From Sanderia malayensis (taxonomy: Eukaryota > Cnidaria > Scyphozoa > Semaeostomeae > Pelagiidae): DNA of 64,000 nucleotides. The notes under the pieces are model-generated. The model was not told where the DNA came from. It was given only the letters and a program-made list of their open reading frames with translations, and did no database searches. The position numbers and the translations under genes were made by a program. The number at the start of each line of letters is the position of its first letter. Position 1 is the stretch's first letter. The DNA is taken from assembly GCA_013076295.1 (NCBI GenBank), contig RQOL01000627.1, forward strand, positions 120,236 through 184,235, written 5' to 3'. Shown here piece by piece: positions 1 to 10,446 of this stretch.

Positions 1-413
1 GTATCCTGAAAGATCTGAAGTAAATATAGAGCATAAATATTTAAAAGAAAACTAAATGTAGAAGAACACGTTGTGGCTTGTGTACACAATAGCTTTTGAA
101 AAATGCGCAATAAATTCATGAAAATTAGTTAAATTTGTCACCAATAATATGCTGCTAAACTAAAATGTTAGAGAAGTGAGGAATTCGAAAGTCAGAGAAA
201 TCAGGAAAAGGAAAATACTCACCTTTTGATGCAGCCATGATACTGGAAAACTACCTGAGCACATTAACAAATCTATGAGATAAAATATGGTCTTGTTATG
301 AAAATATTCAATATATATTTACATATAACTGTACATTCATATTCATAAGAAGATTAGATCAAAGATGAACCACTAGAAGATAAAAATAATGTAGCATTTA
401 AGGTGAAATTAGG
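1..413. other. no gene seen
   Basis: AT-rich sequence with no reading frame resembling a known family on either strand. It lies downstream of the helicase fragment on the minus strand and may be the 3' part of the same Helitron, but I see no clear terminal hairpin with CTRR here. Confidence 0.4.
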
Positions 414-1082
414 CTAATGCAAATCAATTTTTGTTGTCATTGCCAAATCAGCAAAACGAGACTCTTCCTTGACTCTAAATTGAAAATTCCTATTATTTTT
501 AACAGCTACAAGTCGCTCATAAGAACATGGTTCAACAAGCAAGTCTTGAAAATGTGCGACTCTAGAAAATGCAACATATGCAAGTCCTGCTGTAGTTTCT
601 TGCCTGCCAAGATTAAGAACAACTTTAGGTAAAGTTAGACCCTGGCATTTATGGATGGTCATTGCATAAAATAATTTCAGAGGAAGCTGTTGTCTTTCAA
701 AAATGCCATTCTCACAATCTGATTCAGATATTAGTGGAACAATTGGAACAGACCTGCCTTCCTTGAAACACAAACCAGTATATTTCTTGAAATCAACAAT
801 AACAGCAATAGGCAGATGTGGCGGGAAATCATTATTAGCATAAATCACATGTCTAACAATCCCCATACTGCCATTACACAAACCCTTCGCCACCCAAAGG
901 TTCCTGGTCAGCATTACAGGAGCTCCTTTTGCTAAATAAATTACAGACTCTAAGCCACAGAATTCATCTGATGACAATTTTGCAGCTTTTGCATGGTTAT
1001 GCTTGGCGTGTATTGAAATCATTGGGTATTTTCCATTTTTTAATTGCATAAGATTATGAGCTGCTACTTCTTCATTTGTAAA
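414..1082 (-). pseudogene. PIF1/Helitron-type helicase, C-terminal part (split by DIRS)
   Basis: Minus-strand frame matching the last third of PIF1-family helicases carried by Helitrons. Visible are the PVMLTRNLWVAKGLCNGSMG block, then AMTIHKCQGLTL (SF1B motif V-like) and GLAYVAFSRV (motif VI-like). The frame stays open upstream of the Met at 1049, through [11 protein letters not shown], until it meets the DIRS terminal repeat near 1085. The upstream half lies at 5690-5912 on the other side of the DIRS element. Walker A and B are absent here, so this fragment cannot work as a helicase. A host PIF1 origin is possible, but the neighbouring Helitrons make a transposon source more likely. Confidence 0.75.
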
Positions 1083-1088
1083 TGTTAG

Positions 1089-1132
1089 TTCTATTTCGTC
1101 ATCAGCCTACGTCATTACAGAGTAGTACGAGA
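1089..1132 (+). repeat. DIRS left inverted terminal repeat
   Basis: 44 bp beginning TTCTATTTCGTCATCAGCC. It is an exact reverse complement of 5354-5397. Confidence 0.85.
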
Positions 1133-1336
1133 GAGAGTACAGCGCATGCGCAAGCCAATTTGTACGTTCATGTCTGCAAGCCATTCCACGAGTTTTTGAA
1201 GAAGAAAATATTTGCTTTGTATCGTCCTGAATCTGTAAGAGATTTGAAGTTTCATTTTTTCTTGACATCACACAAGATAAGTAGCGAACTTTTATTCCAT
1301 TTATTACTTGTATTTTCACCACTTAGCACGATTGTC

Positions 1337-4252
1337 ATGAGTGATACGGGAGAGATCCCCAGTATCGCCATGACGGAGGACACGCCCTCCAGTTTAAATG
1401 AGAATAATTCTTTAATTTCTATTCTGTCTGCCATGCAGCAGAGTATGGCAGACACAAATAAATTGTTACTTGATTTGAGATACCAAAAATACTCCCAATC
1501 TTCGTCTTCATCTCAAAATGATTGTGTAATGTTGCCCCATGATGCCCACGAGGCAGCCACGCCAGCTTCAGAGGAAGCAATCACACCAGCTTCAGAGGAA
1601 GCAACCCATGCTTCAGAGCAAGCTAACTGCGCTTCAGAAGAAGCACCTACAATATCTAAGAGGGATAATAGTGCAACTCCTAAACCCTTTAATAGGGCCA
1701 GTGAAGATGATGCAATGAGTATTTTTGGTGGAGATGAATTTGATGATCATGATATTGATTCTGATAATAATGATCAATTCCTTGAGTCTGTTGAATTATC
1801 ACTTTGTACCACTGATGTAAAAAGGCCAGCAATTTCTGATAAAGTGGCAAAAATCATAAATGATAAGTTTGCTAGTGAATTGAGCCTTGAGAAACGGAAA
1901 GAAATATCTGAAAAGTACAAGATTCCACTTAACTGTGACAAACTATTTGTACCAAGAGTAAATGAACAAATATGGTCCAAGGTGCAGGGTTTTCATAAAC
2001 AGCGTGACTTGCGTGTTTCAGTCCTGCAAGATAATATTATCAGAGTAACAAATGCTCTCTCCATAACCATTGACGAGTTATTGAAATCTCGAGAGGCCAA
2101 AACACCACCTGACTGCAAAGTTATTGCCACACGTCTCTTTGACTCTATAGCCCTATTGGGCCATGTTAATGTTGAGCTATCATACAAGCGTAGAGATTCA
2201 CTGAAACCACTATTAAGCAATGAACTGAAATCTGCATGTTCTCGGTCTAATAAACCAGAACAGCTTTTGTTTGGTAATGACTTGTCCAAAATGTTAGCCG
2301 AATCAAAATTGGACTGTAAAATTATGGCTCGGGCTAGTACATCAAAGCCAAGGTACTCACCATATAATAACCCAAACCATAGAAATGGCCCTTTTTTATT
2401 CAACAAGGGAAGGGCTCCTTATCACCCTTCCCAACAACAACTTCATTATCGCTCTCAGAATCAGTCCTCTTTTCAGAAACAGAACAGCAACACAGGTTTC
2501 AACAAGAAAAACAAATCTTTCAAATCTTCCCTTATTAACGATGAAATACACAATCTGAAGGAAAAATGTGTGATCACAAAATGCAATCATGAATTTGGGG
2601 AGTTTATCTCACCAATTTTCTCTGTTCCAAAAAAGGGTAATAAGATTCGTCTTATATTGAATTTAAAGCAACTGAACCAACATATTGAATACATTCATTT
2701 TAAAATGGATACTATTTTTAATGCATTAGATTTGATCACAAACAATTGTTGGATGGCATCAATTGACCTGAAGGATGCTTATTATAGTGTAAAGATCCAC
2801 GATACAGACCAAAAGTATCTAAAGTTTTATTATCAGGATCAACTTTACAAATACACCGTTTATCCGAATGGACTTGCGTTTTGTCCAAGAAAATTTACAA
2901 AGCTTTTGAAACCGGTCTTATCTACCTTAAGAAAGAAAGGCCTTATATTGTGTGCTTATATTGATGATCTTTTATTGGTTGCAACAACATATGAAAAGTG
3001 TGTTGCAGCTGTACTCGATACTATCAAGATTCTTGATAGCCTCGGATTTGTTGTTCACACAGAAAAATCCATTTTTTTCCCACAAAATCACATAACTTTT
3101 CTTGGTTTTGAGATAAACTCCATCTCTATGAAAATTACTCTGACAAAAGAGAAAGTTGAAAAGATGGTACATTTAATCTCTGTGCTGATTGCTCAGCCTG
3201 CCCCCACTATTCGTGAAGTGGCTAAAGTTATTGGATATATTATTTCTAGTCTACCAGCTGTAAGATATGGTCAGTGCCATTATAGACAGGTTGAAAATGA
3301 TAAAATAAGCTCACTAAAAGCTGCACAAGGGAATTTTGATAGAATAATGCACCTGTCTGATACTGCTATCATTGAATTACGGTGGTGGGTAAATAATATC
3401 CCACATGCATATAATTTTATCAACAAATCTACTGCAGATATCACCATCAATTCTGATGCATCTCTGTTGGGATGGGGAGCTGTCATGGGAGATACATCTA
3501 CAGGGGGGCATTGGACACCCGGTGAATCCCAGAATCATATAAATTATCTGGAGCTTTTGGCAGTATACTTTGCCCTTAAATCATTTAAATCCCATATTGT
3601 TGGCAAACATGTCAAAATTATGATTGATAATACAACAGCGGTAGCAGTGGTCAACAATATGGGTACTTGTCATAGTGTGATGTGTAACTCAATTGCTTGT
3701 GAAATCTGGCTCTTTTGTGAGGACAATAACATTTGGCTTACAGCAGCTCATATTCCAGGCAGTGAGAACACTGTTGCTGACTTGGAATCAAGAAATAAAA
3801 ATTCTGACACAGAATGGATGCTTGATTCAATATTGCTTCATATGGCCTTACAAGATCTTTTATTTTCTCCGTGTATTGACTTATTTGCATCCAGATTAAA
3901 TAAGCAATTTGACAGTTACATATCCTACAGACCAGACCCATATGCCAAGTATATTGACGCGTTCACAATTTCATGGGTTGATCAGGATTTTTATTGTTTT
4001 CCACCATTTAGTTGTATTCAAAGGACCATCAAGAAAATTATTCAGGAAAAAGCCCAGGGAATATTGGTGGTTCCACATTGGACATCTCAGACCTGGTACC
4101 CAATGCTAATAGCAATCTTGCAGAAGCAGCCAGTGTTCCTCAAACCAAAAGAAGATCTGTTGACATTACCAGCAGAACCGGGTGTGAAGCACCCATTGCA
4201 CAAGAAACTGACCCTTCTTATATTTCTTGTATCCGGGAAAATTTACTGTTAA
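1337..4252 (+). CDS. DIRS polyprotein: Gag-like, reverse transcriptase, RNase H, methyltransferase-like
   Basis: About 971 residues from the Met at 1337; the frame is open back to 1082, but this Met heads the low-complexity Gag-like region. Residues 1-400 are acidic, with ASEEA repeats, then Asn/Gln/Lys-rich. The reverse transcriptase follows, with [13 protein letters not shown] and the catalytic box [11 protein letters not shown] (YIDD). RNase H shows [26 protein letters not shown] and [13 protein letters not shown]. The C-terminal domain, with CFPPFSCIQ, resembles the Dam-like methyltransferase domain of DIRS elements. It would copy the element RNA and remove the template. The frame overlaps the recombinase frame by about 240 bp. 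There are no internal stops, so this is one of the most intact coding regions here. Confidence 0.88.
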   Translation: MSDTGEIPSIAMTEDTPSSLNENNSLISILSAMQQSMADTNKLLLDLRYQKYSQSSSSSQNDCVMLPHDAHEAATPASEEAITPASEEATHASEQANCASEEAPTISKRDNSATPKPFNRASEDDAMSIFGGDEFDDHDIDSDNNDQFLESVELSLCTTDVKRPAISDKVAKIINDKFASELSLEKRKEISEKYKIPLNCDKLFVPRVNEQIWSKVQGFHKQRDLRVSVLQDNIIRVTNALSITIDELLKSREAKTPPDCKVIATRLFDSIALLGHVNVELSYKRRDSLKPLLSNELKSACSRSNKPEQLLFGNDLSKMLAESKLDCKIMARASTSKPRYSPYNNPNHRNGPFLFNKGRAPYHPSQQQLHYRSQNQSSFQKQNSNTGFNKKNKSFKSSLINDEIHNLKEKCVITKCNHEFGEFISPIFSVPKKGNKIRLILNLKQLNQHIEYIHFKMDTIFNALDLITNNCWMASIDLKDAYYSVKIHDTDQKYLKFYYQDQLYKYTVYPNGLAFCPRKFTKLLKPVLSTLRKKGLILCAYIDDLLLVATTYEKCVAAVLDTIKILDSLGFVVHTEKSIFFPQNHITFLGFEINSISMKITLTKEKVEKMVHLISVLIAQPAPTIREVAKVIGYIISSLPAVRYGQCHYRQVENDKISSLKAAQGNFDRIMHLSDTAIIELRWWVNNIPHAYNFINKSTADITINSDASLLGWGAVMGDTSTGGHWTPGESQNHINYLELLAVYFALKSFKSHIVGKHVKIMIDNTTAVAVVNNMGTCHSVMCNSIACEIWLFCEDNNIWLTAAHIPGSENTVADLESRNKNSDTEWMLDSILLHMALQDLLFSPCIDLFASRLNKQFDSYISYRPDPYAKYIDAFTISWVDQDFYCFPPFSCIQRTIKKIIQEKAQGILVVPHWTSQTWYPMLIAILQKQPVFLKPKEDLLTLPAEPGVKHPLHKKLTLLIFLVSGKIYC

Positions 4253-5208
4253 AAGGTTTGTCATGTAAAACAGTAGACATTATCTTAGCATCTTGGCGTG
4301 AAGGCACTAAGTCGCAATATCAGTCCATGGCAAAAAGATGGTTTAAATTTTGTGACAGAAACAAGTGTGACTATATATCACCACCTTTATCCTTTGCAAT
4401 GGATTTTCTGTCAGAAATTTTTGATTCAGGTTTGTCTTATAGCTCAGTAAATACAGCTAGAAGCACATTGTCTTCAATTCTTTATCTACATAATGACAAT
4501 ACACCTTTTGGACAGCTACCCATTGTGAAACGGTACATGAAAGGTATTTTTGAACTGAGGCCATCCCTACGCAGGTATAAATCAACATGGAATGTTAACA
4601 TCGTCTTTAACTATATTAGAAATCATCCAGATATTTTGAATCTGAGTCTCAAAGATCTTTCATGCAGACTTGCATTCTTACTGTGTCTTTTGAGTGGTCA
4701 GAGATGCCAGACAATAAGTAAGTTATCAATTGAAAATATATCAGTTGATGGGGGTGCATATACATTTGCCATAACTGAAAAATTGAAGCATACTAGAGTT
4801 GGTGTACACCAGAAACCATTAAAGTTTTTGCCGTATCCTAATGATTCCCGTCTTTGTATTGTGAAGCATTTAGAAGAGTATTTAAAACGAACTAGTCCTT
4901 TGCGAGGAAATCACAAGCAACTATTAATTAGCTGCATTAAGCCTCATAAACCAGTTTCTACAGATACTATTTCTCACTGGATTAAAAATTTTATGGCACA
5001 ATCAGGGATAGATACATCAGTTTATAAAAGTCATACTACTAGAGCTGCATCTACATCACATTTGATAAATAGGCAATATGATATGAAAGATATTATGAAT
5101 TCAGCTGGTTGGTCTAATGAAGAAACATTCCAACGATTTTATAACTGTAAAATTGCAGAAACGTTTAATTTTGGGACTGCTATATTGGATTCGTTATCTT
5201 CTGAGTAA
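4012..5208 (+). CDS. DIRS tyrosine recombinase (integrase)
   Basis: 398 residues. DIRS elements use a tyrosine recombinase instead of a DDE integrase to insert a circular DNA copy. The catalytic set is visible: Arg in [13 protein letters not shown], the HxxR box in [12 protein letters not shown], and Tyr in [14 protein letters not shown] near the C-terminus. The N-terminal region ([15 protein letters not shown] and [14 protein letters not shown]) fits a core-binding domain. The first part overlaps the polyprotein in another frame, so the true start may be a later Met such as that of MAKRWFKF. Only about 145 bp separate its stop from the right terminal repeat. Confidence 0.88.
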   Translation: MYSKDHQENYSGKSPGNIGGSTLDISDLVPNANSNLAEAASVPQTKRRSVDITSRTGCEAPIAQETDPSYISCIRENLLLKGLSCKTVDIILASWREGTKSQYQSMAKRWFKFCDRNKCDYISPPLSFAMDFLSEIFDSGLSYSSVNTARSTLSSILYLHNDNTPFGQLPIVKRYMKGIFELRPSLRRYKSTWNVNIVFNYIRNHPDILNLSLKDLSCRLAFLLCLLSGQRCQTISKLSIENISVDGGAYTFAITEKLKHTRVGVHQKPLKFLPYPNDSRLCIVKHLEEYLKRTSPLRGNHKQLLISCIKPHKPVSTDTISHWIKNFMAQSGIDTSVYKSHTTRAASTSHLINRQYDMKDIMNSAGWSNEETFQRFYNCKIAETFNFGTAILDSLSSE

Positions 5209-5353
5209 CACTTGATTATTTTTCTTGTTTTGTTGAAGAAAATTTTGAAATTGTACAGATTTGTTTTGTTGCGACAGACATGTTTTATCTATATGAAGAA
5301 TTTCATTGTTATAAGATGTCTTCAACAATAAATACCAGCTCAATGCTCTAAAA

Positions 5354-5397
5354 TCTCGTACTACTCTGTAATGACGTAGGCTGATGACGAAATAGAA
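5354..5397 (-). repeat. DIRS right inverted terminal repeat
   Basis: Exact reverse complement of 1089-1132 over 44 bp. It runs directly into the palindromic block that starts at 5396. Confidence 0.85.
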
Positions 5398-5689
5398 TTT
5401 AAAATTAAACGATACTTACCTGAAAGGGAAGTTGAAGTTTGATTGTAATTCTATGAGTCATCAGCCAGGAAATGGAAGAGTAGGACGCCCACCCTTGTTT
5501 GGAGCATGATGAGTATGTCCCTCCCTCACTCTTCCATTTCCCATTGAGCAGGTATTTATCTCTAAAGTTTGGCTTGCGCATGCGCTGTACTCTCTCTCGT
5601 CCTACTCTTCCATTTCCTGGCTGATGACTCATAGAATTACAATCAAACTTCAACTTCCCTTTCAGGTAAGTATCGTTTAATTTTAAATT
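5396..5689. repeat. large palindrome at the DIRS right end
   Basis: Two 92-bp arms (5396-5487 and 5598-5689) are reverse complements, around a 110-bp centre. The arms contain TCTATGAGTCATCAGCCAGG, a diverged relative of the main terminal repeat. The centre includes GGCTTGCGCATGCGCTGTAC, complementary to the sequence just inside the left repeat. It could be the DIRS internal complementary region, or a small non-autonomous DIRS relative joined to the main element. Confidence 0.75.
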
Positions 5690-5912
5690 TTACTCCAAAA
5701 TCTGTACAATATGCTGATGAATACAATGATGTACTTCTTGTAAGAAGATATTTCCAGTCATCAATAGTGCTTTCTCCATTCCTCAACCTCACTAACACTG
5801 AACGGAAAACATGCTGGGATGGATCATTTGCTCTTAAGTTTTGCTCAAGCCTCACAACAGTTTTAAAACATTGATAAGCACAATATCCTTGTAAGGCAAT
5901 TTCACGACGATA
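5690..5912 (-). pseudogene. PIF1/Helitron-type helicase, middle part
   Basis: Minus-strand frame reading EIALQGYCAYQCFKTVV, then VLVRLRNGESTIDDWKYLL and ending CTDFGVKF, typical of the segment upstream of the C-terminal block in PIF1/Helitron helicases. Its end joins in frame to TNEEVAAHNL at about 1080 once the DIRS element is removed. Upstream, an in-frame TAG near 5913 and a short repeat tract mark the loss of the N-terminal half with its Walker motifs. The helicase gene was therefore probably already a fragment when DIRS inserted, or was lost later. Confidence 0.72.
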
Positions 5913-5922
5913 CTAAAAAGCG

Positions 5923-6004
5923 GAACACGCCAGAACATGCCAGAACAAGCCAAGAACAGGCTGAACACTCCAAGAACAAGCCAAGAACACGCCAAGAACA
6001 GGTC
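5923..6004. repeat. short CCAAGAACA minisatellite
   Basis: Irregular tandem copies of a roughly 11-bp unit such as CCAAGAACACG and CCAAGAACAAG. It abuts the broken edge of the helicase fragment. Confidence 0.65.
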
Positions 6005-6368
6005 TAAATAATCATTAAAAAGCCAATAACAATCCATTGCGATCAATAACTAAGCTAGAAGATGCCATTCTTACCATTTCAGTAACTTTTCTTGAAGTTA
6101 GAACATTAATTTTTAACTTTCTTGTCCAACATTTAGGCCGCCATGATAACAACAATTCACTTCCATTGTTATTGCAAGCTTTTGTTGTTTTCCACCAATC
6201 ATCAGGGTTTCAGTCACATCGTTTGACACGCTCATTATTGTAAAATATAAAGCACAAACAAGGGGACCAGCAAAAAAAATTAATCAGGTGTAATATATCT
6301 AAATATAATATATATTCAATATTGTTTAACGTTTCACTTTAAGTCAAGATCTAGGCCTATTTGATCAC
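6005..6368. other. no gene seen
   Basis: AT-rich sequence between the minisatellite and the inverted helicase fragment. No family recognised. Confidence 0.4.
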
Positions 6369-6531
6369 TGTAATTTATTTAGCAAAAGGAGCTCCTGTAA
6401 TGCTGACAAGGAACCTTTGGGTGGAGAAGGGTTTGTGTAATGGCAGTATGGGGATTGTTAGACATGTGATTTATGCTAATAATGATTTCCCGCCACATCT
6501 GCCTATTGCTGTTATTGTTGATTTCAAGATG
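6369..6531 (+). pseudogene. inverted copy of a helicase fragment
   Basis: About 163 bp on the plus strand that is nearly identical to the reverse complement of 793-955, encoding VIYLAKGAPVMLTRNLW through AVIVDFK of the same helicase. Only a couple of substitutions are visible, for example VAKG to VEKG. Homology stops sharply at both ends. It is a recent partial inverted duplication and not a gene. Confidence 0.8.
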
Positions 6532-7442
6532 CAATTAAATCAAGAAAAAGTATCAATCAAAAATAACACATTTCTTTTTACCAGGGCCAGACACGGTTCG
6601 AGTCCGCTCAACTGTACGCGAACGCCCAACCCACAGTACCAGCACCTATACAGCCAGGTAATGTTCCCTCATGAATGAACTTTATCAACTACTGACTCGG
6701 CAATCCTTTTTCCGATCTTTCTACAGCAATCAACTTCGCAAAACCCCATTAAGAAAACACCAACAGGCTCAGTTTATAAATAGTGCAATAAAACCGAAGC
6801 ATCAAAATGGCGACTGCGATTTTGTCGACAGTGATCACTTCACTGCCGTTGAATGCAAATAAACCAGGAAAAATAATTCATATATTGCTCTTTTATTTAA
6901 AAATATATAAAATCGATTTTGTATCAAATGTATAGCCTACAAGACAATCAAACTTGTAAGTAGAAATATAACGACCTATTTCTTTTGACAAAGCCCAGGT
7001 AGTAGAATAGAAGGCCACTAGACCTTACTAACCCTTTGCCAATGCCCACAAGAGACAAAATGTTCCCTTGTCTTTTTCGTCAACCGCAATAAACTTTTTC
7101 AACTACTGATTCCACGACTTTTTATACGATAACAAGCTTCGCAAAATTTTTCTTTTAATATACTTTTTTACAAGATAGGAGTGCGTAAATAATGTAATAA
7201 GCAAATTTTAAAACTCACCAGAAAGCAGAATTGCTGCGTGAAAGACAGAATGAGACAAGAGAGGAGTGTAAGACAGGAGTGTCTTGTCTCCTTCTTTCAC
7301 CGCATGCACACAGCCCGGCACACAACTCGCTGCCATCTGTGCCATCGCTTCAAACCTGTTTTACCTGTCTGACAACATTCCAATTGACAACGAAAAATGT
7401 AGAAAAATTTACACAGATTCTCTATATCTCCTGCGGGGTACA
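6532..7442. other. no gene seen
   Basis: Intergenic sequence with only short chance reading frames. A GGTTCGAGTCC near 6594 looks like a pol III B box but has no matching A box upstream. A small inverted repeat sits near 7262-7290 (GGAGTGTAAGACAGGAGTG). Confidence 0.4.
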
Positions 7443-7469
7443 CTAGGAGGCCCCGCTTTGGTGCGGGGC
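7443..7469 (-). other. Helitron-like 3' terminus
   Basis: Read on the minus strand, a perfect 7-bp-stem hairpin (GCCCCGC, ACCAAA loop, GCGGGGC) is followed by CTCCTAG and then T. A GC-rich hairpin shortly before CTRR and a following T is the hallmark of Helitron 3' ends. If real, the element extends to higher coordinates and would include the Tc1 copy. No 5' end was identified. Confidence 0.45.
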
Positions 7470-7738
7470 AATTAATTAATTGAAAGGTTATGGTTGTACG
7501 GTAGAGTTAAAAAAAAACGACGCTCCTACCATGTTTCGTTAGTGTGTAGTGTATTGTTAAAGTTAAAACTCTTGTTTTAGCCTCGTTTTGATGCATTTAC
7601 GTAATTAGAGAACGACGGTTACAAATTTTTGCCCCGAGAGACGTTCGACGAATTTCTTGGAAAATATTCCGATCGCAGAAGATACTGAGAATTTGTGATG
7701 TATTTTCTGTGGTTTTCATTGCTTGAAGAGGCTTTATA

Positions 7739-8818
7739 ATGTCGAAACAAATGGTTATCAGCGAGAGAAAGAAGGCGTACATGTATTTACTTCGGCAGGA
7801 GTCGAAGCTCTCCTATCGAGAGATCGCTAGACGGTGTAAGATCTCAAAGTCTAGCGTGGAGCGGATCTGCAAGGAGGGCTCGGAAGAGAAAGTCCCTTAG
7901 AAAGGGAGTGGCAGGCCGAAAATTCTAAGCCGTAGGGACAAAGATCGCTTCCTTCGCAAGTTTAAAACTATGAGGGAAAGCAATCCTAATGTCCATGTGA
8001 TGGATGTGGCGAAGGAGTGTGAAATCACGGAGGTAAGTAAAAAGACCATGTGCCGAGTCTTTACTAACTCCGGCTATCAGTATATTCGCCCTCGAAGGAA
8101 GGGCCTGCTGACTCTGAAAGACAAAAAGAAGAGGGTGGCATATGCCCTGAAGGCGTTGAAAGACACCAGCCCTGCTTTTTGGACAGAGGATGTGTTGCTG
8201 TACCTGGATGCAGTATCCTTCGTCCATCAGTCGAATCCATACGAGGATGCTTTGTCCCCAGCAGGCAGAGTATGGAGGAAGCCGGGTGAAGGCCTGGAAA
8301 TTACTGCGAAGGGCAGCAAGGATCTGCCAGGTGGAAGGGTATGTCACTATGTGGTAGGTATTTGCCATGGTGCTGGGGCTGTATTGGTGGAGGAGTATTC
8401 CACCATGAATGGCAGGTATTTTTCTAATTTTATAGAATCGACATTGCACCAAGTACTTTTAGATAGAGCGAGATTAACAGGAAAAGAGAAGCTTTTATTT
8501 TTGCAGGACAATGACCCAAGCCAGAACAGTGCCATGGCAAGAGATGCAATGAAGAACATTGGAGCAGAAGTCGTCAAAATTCCACCAAGGTCCCCGGACA
8601 TCAACCCGATAGAGAACTTTTTTCACAACGTTAAAAGACAATTGAAGAAGGATGCATTGGAAAGAAGGATAACAAGAGAGACTTTTAATGATTTCAAACT
8701 CAGAATTATAGATACTATTACTAATTATCATACAGATATAATAGACAAGACAATTCAAAGCATGTACAATCGTTTAACTATAATTTCTAAGAATAAAGGT
8801 TGTAGAACTAAGTATTAA
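7739..8818 (+). pseudogene. Tc1/mariner (DD34E) transposase with one stop
   Basis: A 359-codon frame from the ATG at 7739 with a single in-frame TAG at 7898-7900. The N-terminus is a helix-turn-helix pair (SYREIARRCKISKSSVERI). Catalytic residues are D in LLYLDAVSFV, D in LFLQDNDPSQ and E in PDINPIENFF, with 34 residues between the last two, so the signature is DD34E. It would cut and paste by TA-targeted transposition. The rest is open to a TAA, so the stop may be recent. I could not find matching terminal inverted repeats on both sides. Confidence 0.85.
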
Positions 8819-9741
8819 TGAAATTTATTGTATATACAGTTGCAGAATTGGGTAAAAAATTTATCCACGGAATATTCTTGTTTGTAGATTGCAGCAGCAG
8901 GGGATAATGTTATTGAAATAAACGTAAAAGTTCTCGTATTATTGTAAGTACAAATGGACTATTGTCAATACGCAATATCTCACATTATTTGAAACGGTAA
9001 AAATTGTTGTCAACCCGTGATGAATGTTCAAATGAAATGAACTGACGTGTCAAAAAATATTGTTTGTTTTCACTCTCCAGCTTCCACTAATATTTTGAAT
9101 ACAATGCACTTGTATTCTGCAAATGAGACATCCAGGAATCAAATACACGTGGTGCAAGGGGTCATACCAGGAAGTCAGGCTCACGGCAAATAGTATGCAT
9201 CCCTACGATTTACACTACAATTTACAGTATAAAATAATTAAAAACAGGGTGTTCTCCTTCACAGAGAGGAATGAAGATGTTTTTAAAACCTGTACAACAC
9301 TAATGTACATAATCTACACATTTTTATTTGTTTCTTTTTAACACTTTCACAGAGATATGAAGGAAAGATCGGAGAGTTTACAAAATCTTTGAATAGAAAG
9401 TCACATGACTTGTCTTTTAATCTCTTGGAAGTGTAAACCGTGGGGGTTATTTGGATATTTCTCAGCAATTGAAAAGGTCGTATGTATACTTATTATCTGA
9501 AAAGATGTACATAAATTGTGTACATCTTTTATACATATTTCCAAAATTTATTACGAGATGTGAATGGAAATATTTGTCTTTTTCCTAGTGTAAACTGTTG
9601 TGTAAACTGTCCCAGCTTGGGAAGACACCAATACAATACATAGCGGGACACTGATTAGAACAAAAGGTAATGCAGCAAAATAATACAATTATAACAAAAA
9701 CGATTATACGTGCTCACGAGGCTGTCTATTGTTAATTTATT
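8819..9741. other. no gene seen
   Basis: Non-coding sequence between the Tc1 transposase and the Rep genes. GTGTAAACTGT-like words recur near 9433, 9590 and 9603, but no complete terminal repeat can be assembled. Confidence 0.4.
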
Positions 9742-10446
9742 TCACTCGATGTCCAACAACAGTCTTGCGAAACAACAACCACAAGAAGTGACGGTCTTCT
9801 GCTCACTGGCCTTGAACTGATGGTGAAAGGCGAAGTATCTCCAACGAACATCCATCATTTCAGTCTCCTTGTCATCAATAATGGAGCCTTTGATGAAAAT
9901 GATGCGAGACTTTGATGTTGCAAATACTGGAGTGTCGTTGGAGAACTCGATATCCTTGGCGTAACTGGTTTTAGGCGCAGCAAAATGAACAAGATGGCCT
10001 TCTAGTAATAAAAGCATGTCACTCCAAGGCAAAATGGCTGGCGTATAACGAAAGTCATTCAGAAAAATGACCTCTTCCTCTTCAACCCCTAGCCACGCAT
10101 ACGAACATGTCACAGGTGAGACAAAAGTGTTGTAAATCACTCTTAGGGGATCAAGAATAAATGTTTTGCCGCAGTTCGCTGGACCAGTAATATATATATT
10201 ACGACCCTTTCCTCGACCCATGGCAAGTAATTTAATAACAGGATCAGCAAATGTGCTTTGCTGGATACTGTTGTTTTTAAGGATTTCCTTTGCACAAACC
10301 AACCACTCACCTTGACAGACACACTTGTCCTGGTAGGCCATCTTCAAGAGGTCAATTCTTGACATTGAACGTCTCTCCAACGTTTCCATTCGTCTCCCAG
10401 ACGAATGGAAACAGCACAGCATCCCAGACAGACTGCACAAGTTCAC
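9742..10446 (-). CDS. SF3 helicase half of a HUH-SF3 Rep protein
   Basis: About 234 residues on the minus strand. The superfamily 3 helicase signature is clear: Walker A GPANCGKTF near residue 88, Walker B EEVIFLNDFRY near 124-134, motif C DTPVFATSKS near 171-180, and an arginine-finger-like RWRYF near 201. Such helicases unwind DNA during rolling-circle or rolling-hairpin replication of small DNA viruses and related elements. It overlaps the HUH half by 95 bp in a different frame, so together they look like one Rep gene broken by a frameshift or joined by an intron or frameshifting. The first 20-30 residues are probably not native. No capsid gene is nearby. Confidence 0.8.
   Translation of the reverse strand: MNLCSLSGMLCCFHSSGRRMETLERRSMSRIDLLKMAYQDKCVCQGEWLVCAKEILKNNSIQQSTFADPVIKLLAMGRGKGRNIYITGPANCGKTFILDPLRVIYNTFVSPVTCSYAWLGVEEEEVIFLNDFRYTPAILPWSDMLLLLEGHLVHFAAPKTSYAKDIEFSNDTPVFATSKSRIIFIKGSIIDDKETEMMDVRWRYFAFHHQFKASEQKTVTSCGCCFARLLLDIE

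Larger units (their letters stand above)
1085..5690 (+). mobile_element. DIRS-like tyrosine-recombinase retrotransposon
   Basis: The element has 44-bp inverted terminal repeats (1089-1132 and 5354-5397), a Gag/RT/RNase H/methyltransferase-like frame, and an overlapping tyrosine recombinase frame. It ends in a strongly palindromic block at 5396-5689. Part of that block (5573-5599) is the reverse complement of 1130-1156, just inside the left repeat, as expected of a DIRS internal complementary region. It lies inside a helicase gene: the frame GVKF at the right flank continues as TNEEV at the left flank with only a short TAAAT overlap and no longer target duplication, fitting recombinase-mediated insertion. 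Both main reading frames are open, so this may be a young copy. The outer limits are accurate to a few bases. Confidence 0.85.

Noticed and set aside
1082..1336. Upstream extension of the DIRS polyprotein to the first open codon
   Set aside because: The extension crosses the terminal repeat itself; the Met at 1337 just ahead of the Gag-like region is a better start.
6590..6604. GGTTCGAGTCC resembling a tRNA B box, possible SINE head
   Set aside because: No A box at the right distance, no cloverleaf and no poly-A or repeat tail downstream.
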